Positions 23,926-27,200 of a stretch of 27,200 nt of DNA are shown one piece after another. A program made the translations under genes and the position numbers. Origin of the DNA: JAAYGD01 sp964609995. GTDB taxonomy: Bacteria; Bacillota_I; Bacilli_A; RF39; UBA660. The notes under the pieces were generated by a model, which was not told the origin of the DNA, did no database searches, and saw nothing but the letters and a program-made list of their open reading frames with translations. The stretch spans positions 1 through 27,200 of the forward strand of contig CAZSTI010000011.1 of NCBI GenBank assembly GCA_964609995.1, written 5' to 3'. Each line of letters opens with the position of its first letter. The first letter of the stretch is position 1.

Positions 23926-24690
23926 TCAATAAAATAATCTAATTATTTCTATGGCAGAAATATTAAGGTAACTTATTATTAGAGCTCCAACACACAAATA
24001 AGGTCCAAATGGCATCATATGTTCTTTGTCTTTTATATAATAATATAATGATATTGGAAAAGCAATAATAGTTCCCAAAAATATAGTGATTAAAGCATTC
24101 TCCCATCCCAAAAACAATCCTACTACAAGCATTAATTTAATATCTCCACCACCCATAGTTTCTTTTTTAAATACCAAATCACCAAAAGTTTTTACTAAAT
24201 ACAAAAACGCAAAAGGTATTAAAGCATCCATTAGTATATCACTATATATATAAAATCCATTTATAGAAAACATTGAGATTACTAAAATTAAAGAAAAAAC
24301 AAATATTATTTCATCAGGAATAATCAAATATCTAATATCAGATACAATTACTATTACTGAAAAAGAAACAAATATTATAGAATAAAGTAATTCATTACTT
24401 AATCCAAATATTAGATAAGACATAAAGAATAATAAACCTGTTAATAATTCAATTAATGGATATATAATACTTACTTCTTTTTTACAATTTTTACATTTTC
24501 CCCCTAAAAAAATGTAAGAAAATAAGGGTATCAATTCCAAAGAACCCAATTTATGATTACAATTTACACAATGAGATGAAGGAAAAGCAATAGACTCTTT
24601 TTTAGGGACTCTATATCCTACAACATTAAAAAACGATCCCATAACTGAGCCTATTATAAAGAAAAATAAAGGGTATATATTAGTTAACAT
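23926..24690 (-). CDS. Prepilin peptidase (A24 family, PilD/ComC-like)
   Basis: Bifunctional membrane aspartyl protease that cleaves the leader from type IV prepilins and, in many members, N-methylates the new N-terminus. The 254-residue protein has the N-terminal methylase-type domain with a zinc site C41, C44, C66, C69. The catalytic Asp pair is D118 (SDIRYLIIPDE) and D183 in GGGD (180-183), within about seven or eight transmembrane segments. Presence of the Cys sites and domain suggests a full bifunctional enzyme. It lies 12 bases after the PilC-like gene. The LRR prepilin at 20205-21242 is a likely substrate. Confidence 0.94.
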   Translation of the reverse strand: MLTNIYPLFFFIIGSVMGSFFNVVGYRVPKKESIAFPSSHCVNCNHKLGSLELIPLFSYIFLGGKCKNCKKEVSIIYPLIELLTGLLFFMSYLIFGLSNELLYSIIFVSFSVIVIVSDIRYLIIPDEIIFVFSLILVISMFSINGFYIYSDILMDALIPFAFLYLVKTFGDLVFKKETMGGGDIKLMLVVGLFLGWENALITIFLGTIIAFPISLYYYIKDKEHMMPFGPYLCVGALIISYLNISAIEIIRLFY

Positions 24691-24702
24691 ATTAATCTCC
24701 TA

Positions 24703-27171
24703 TTACATTATTTCTGTATACATATTAAACATAGGTAATATTACAGACATTAATATTATACCAACTAATACAGTTAAAAACACTATCATTAATGGTTCTA
24801 TAAAAGTTTTTATTTGTGTAACAGAGTTTTTATGTTGTAATTGAAAATAATCTGATACTTTCATCATCATATCTCCAAGTTCTCCTGTTTTTTCTCCTGT
24901 TAGTAACATTTCATATGCAATTACTGGAAAAGCCCAATGATTTTTAAAGGCATTAGAAATAATTCCACCCTTTGCTAAATTTGTAATAGTATCAAATATT
25001 AACATTTTATATATTTCATTGTTTGTAATTTTACTTAATACTTCCATACTATCAGTTATAAATACATTATGATTTAATAAAGATCCAAAAGTTTTTGTAA
25101 ACGTTGTTACTTCATTATATATAATAATCTTTCCAAATACCGCAACATGCATCATTACCCATTGAACAATTGTTCTAAATGCTTTTACTGAATTGTATAA
25201 AGCTTTAAAAAATAAAAATAAAGCAAATAAACCTCCCAGTAAGTAAAATATATTTTTTCTTAAAAAATTACTAGTTTCAATTATTATCTTAGTAATAGTT
25301 GGTAATTCAGCATTCATTTCTTTATATATACCAACAAATTCTGGTATAACAAATATTAATATAAATATTATTACTCCAGTTGCAAAAACAAATATTACAA
25401 GAGGATAAGTCATTGCTGACTTCATTTGTTTTCTAGTCTTATTCATCTCATCATAATAAGTAGCCATATCATCTAATACTTCAGGAAGATTTCCTGATAG
25501 CTCAGATGATTTAATCATATTAACCAATAATCTTGGAAATGAATCTCCTTGTTTTTCAAGCGCACTACTAAAATTTTCCCCCATTGTTAACTCATAATTT
25601 AATGATTTATACAAATTCTTATACTTTCTTTTATCTGTTTGTTTTTCCAATATTTTTATTGCTTCAAGTAATGGCAAACCAGATTTTAAGAAAGTAGATA
25701 ACTGTGTTAAAAAGAATACTAAATCAGCTCTTTTAATTTTTCCTCTTACAAATCTTGTCAATACGTCTTGTCCATAATTTCTTTGAGGAGTAATTTCATA
25801 TACTTCGTAACCTTCCGCAAGTAAATATGAATGAACTTCCAATTTAGAAAACGCAGCGAAAACTCCTCTTTCAAGTTCTCCAGTTTCTAACTTTTTTGCA
25901 ACATATTTAAAATAAATTTTTTGTTCACTACGAACTGCATCTTCTCCTTCAAAATTTATAAGGAGAACTTGTCTTTCCATTTCAGCTTTGTTTTCTCTAT
26001 ATCTAACAAAAGCTAAATTTTTATACCATTTTTTGATCTTTTGTTTTAAAGGAATATTTTTTTCTTCTTTTTTCTTTTCCTTTTGTTCAATTTGTGCTTT
26101 TTTAATCTTTAATGCATTTTCTTTTCTTCTTTTCAATTCATTGTTTTTTGCATCTCTAATTTTAGATTCTGTTTCAATTTTTTCAATCAATTGTTTTTCT
26201 TTTAATTTCTTTTTTTCAGCTTTTGCTATAATCTTATCTTCTGCTTTTTTTCTTTTTGCTTCTTTTTTTTGCAACTTTAATTCTATTTTCTTTTGTTTTT
26301 GAATATCCAATTCTTTATTTTTTAGTTCTTTTAATCTTTTAGCCTCTTCAATTCTTTTAAATTTTTGTTCTTTTTTTAAAATATTTTGTTGCTCTTTTTT
26401 TATTCTATTAATTTCTTTTAACGTTTTTTTGTCAATGTCTTTTTTTCTTATTTTATAATTATTGTTTTGTATTTTTCTTTTATTTAATTTCTTTTTCTCT
26501 AGTAAAGCTATTTTAGCTTCTTTTTTTCTTTTCTTTTCTTCAATCCTTTGTAATCTTTCTTGTTCTTTTTGTGCCTTTGTTGCTTCATTTAAAGTCTTTC
26601 TATCAATATCTTCTTTCTTTTCTAGTTGCTTCTTTTTTTCTAATTTCTTTTGTGCTTTTAACGCTACTTTATATTCTTTATTTCTTCTCTTTTCTTCAAT
26701 TCTTTGTAATCTTTCTTGTTCTTTTTGTGCCTTTTTTGCTTCATTTAAAGCCTTTTTATCAATATTTTTATTGTTATCTGGTTGCTTCTTTTTTTCTAAT
26801 TTCTTTTGTGCTTTTAACGCTATTTTATTTTCTTTCTTTCTTTTCTTTTCTTCAATCCTTTGTAATCTTTCTTGTTCTTTTTGTGCCTTATTTGTAATCT
26901 TAATTACTTTATTATTTTTAGTTTCATTTAATATTTGTTTATCTTTTACATTTTTAAAAGGAGAAAAAATAGTATTATTAAGTATCCATTCTAAACCAAA
27001 ATAAAAATATATAATCGATTTAACCGGAATCATTAATATTTGTTTTAATCCTTCAAAAAAATACATAAACATTTTTTTTATTAATTTAAAAGGAAAAAGA
27101 ACACTTCTCCTTAAAAAAGAAGTATTTTTTTTCAATGGAGCCGATGACAAATTGTGTGCCTTTTTTACCAT
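24703..27171 (-). CDS. PilC/GspF-family platform protein with long repetitive coiled-coil N-terminus
   Basis: Inner-membrane platform of a type IV pilus or type II secretion machine. The C-terminal half (about 420-822) is a normal T2SSF protein with two copies of the domain. These are LVFFLTQLSTFLKSGLPLLE and GNLPEVLDDMATYYDE, and later EVTTFTKTFGSLLNHNV with GELGDMMMKVSDYF; three transmembrane segments (near 588-612, 640-660 and 792-815) are seen. The family is usually about 400 residues; here it is 822. The extra part begins with an amphipathic, membrane-leaning stretch (about 25-70). A Lys/Glu/Gln coiled coil follows (about 90-375), with three 52-residue tandem repeats. ATG 27169-27171 has GGAGGTG 11-12 bases upstream. 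Confidence 0.9.
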   Translation of the reverse strand: MVKKAHNLSSAPLKKNTSFLRRSVLFPFKLIKKMFMYFFEGLKQILMIPVKSIIYFYFGLEWILNNTIFSPFKNVKDKQILNETKNNKVIKITNKAQKEQERLQRIEEKKRKKENKIALKAQKKLEKKKQPDNNKNIDKKALNEAKKAQKEQERLQRIEEKRRNKEYKVALKAQKKLEKKKQLEKKEDIDRKTLNEATKAQKEQERLQRIEEKKRKKEAKIALLEKKKLNKRKIQNNNYKIRKKDIDKKTLKEINRIKKEQQNILKKEQKFKRIEEAKRLKELKNKELDIQKQKKIELKLQKKEAKRKKAEDKIIAKAEKKKLKEKQLIEKIETESKIRDAKNNELKRRKENALKIKKAQIEQKEKKKEEKNIPLKQKIKKWYKNLAFVRYRENKAEMERQVLLINFEGEDAVRSEQKIYFKYVAKKLETGELERGVFAAFSKLEVHSYLLAEGYEVYEITPQRNYGQDVLTRFVRGKIKRADLVFFLTQLSTFLKSGLPLLEAIKILEKQTDKRKYKNLYKSLNYELTMGENFSSALEKQGDSFPRLLVNMIKSSELSGNLPEVLDDMATYYDEMNKTRKQMKSAMTYPLVIFVFATGVIIFILIFVIPEFVGIYKEMNAELPTITKIIIETSNFLRKNIFYLLGGLFALFLFFKALYNSVKAFRTIVQWVMMHVAVFGKIIIYNEVTTFTKTFGSLLNHNVFITDSMEVLSKITNNEIYKMLIFDTITNLAKGGIISNAFKNHWAFPVIAYEMLLTGEKTGELGDMMMKVSDYFQLQHKNSVTQIKTFIEPLMIVFLTVLVGIILMSVILPMFNMYTEIM
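26422..26889 (-). repeat. Three in-frame 156-base tandem repeats inside the PilC-like gene
   Basis: Repeats begin at about 26889, 26733 and 26577 (reading the minus strand) and encode 52 residues each, with the shared core KAQKEQERLQRIEEK at residues 95, 147 and 199. The nucleotide sequence of the cores is nearly identical, the third copy being the most diverged at its end, so the duplication is fairly recent. Unit length is a multiple of three, so copy-number change would keep the frame. Confidence 0.9.
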
Positions 27172-27200
27172 TTAGTAACACACCTCCATAGCAAACCCCT

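Noticed and set aside
25988..27004. Long plus-strand open frames opposite the PilC-like gene, rich in Phe, Ser, Leu and Cys
   Set aside because: They are the antisense of the Lys/Glu-rich coiled-coil repeats; composition is a mirror of AAA/GAA codons and there is no ribosome site or family match.
27172..27200. Possible end of an upstream gene (a frame ending at the TAA just before the PilC-like start)
   Set aside because: Only nine codons or fewer are visible and two frames are possible, so no product or real frame can be supported, though a pilus ATPase gene would fit the position.

Overview
The window is a very AT-rich, gene-dense piece of chromosome from a low-GC Gram-positive bacterium. 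Gene content and order point to the Bacilli or a wall-deficient or gut relative of them (an RF39-like or Erysipelotrichia-like lineage fits); this placement is inference. Several genes end in TGA at their normal family length and Trp is written TGG, so the standard bacterial code is used, not the Mycoplasma/Spiroplasma code. Apart from three genes on the plus strand (16991-20199), everything reads on the minus strand, so regions are best read from high to low coordinates.

Right end (27171-23532): a type IV pilus/competence-type block. It has a very large PilC-like platform protein with a repetitive Lys/Glu coiled-coil N-terminus, a prepilin peptidase, and a small unknown protein. serS follows (23265-21979) behind a T-box leader with a UCU (Ser) specifier. 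Next is a two-gene operon with its own promoter: a signal-peptide/TM protein of unknown function, then a prepilin whose C-terminal half is a BspA-like leucine-rich repeat domain. These probably form a pilus system in which the peptidase processes the LRR pilin.

Plus-strand island (16991-20199): an ABC-2 exporter pair (NatAB/YhaQP type) and tmcAL, ending in a bidirectional terminator shared with the convergent pilin gene.

Middle (16898-7008): housekeeping operons. These are yceD(DUF177)-rpmF; rpsU-yqeY; vanZ-like-ybeY-dgkA-cdd-era-recO-glyS; and lepA-hemW-SpoU methyltransferase. They cover ribosome parts, ribosome/rRNA maturation (YbeY, Era, LepA, YqeH), recombination, lipid kinase and tRNA charging.

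Left end (6971-1): yqeG-yqeH, an orphan rnfC-rnfD pair, and the CIRCE-controlled heat-shock operon hrcA-grpE-dnaK (dnaK cut by the window edge). The housekeeping order resembles a compressed form of the Bacillus subtilis yqe/yqf region. The most unusual items are the LRR pilin, the repeat-expanded PilC, and an RnfC/RnfD pair that has no other rnf genes nearby and whose RnfD lacks the usual flavin-attachment motif.

There is no stretch over 300 bases without a gene, and no tRNA, rRNA, CRISPR array, insertion sequence or phage gene was seen.
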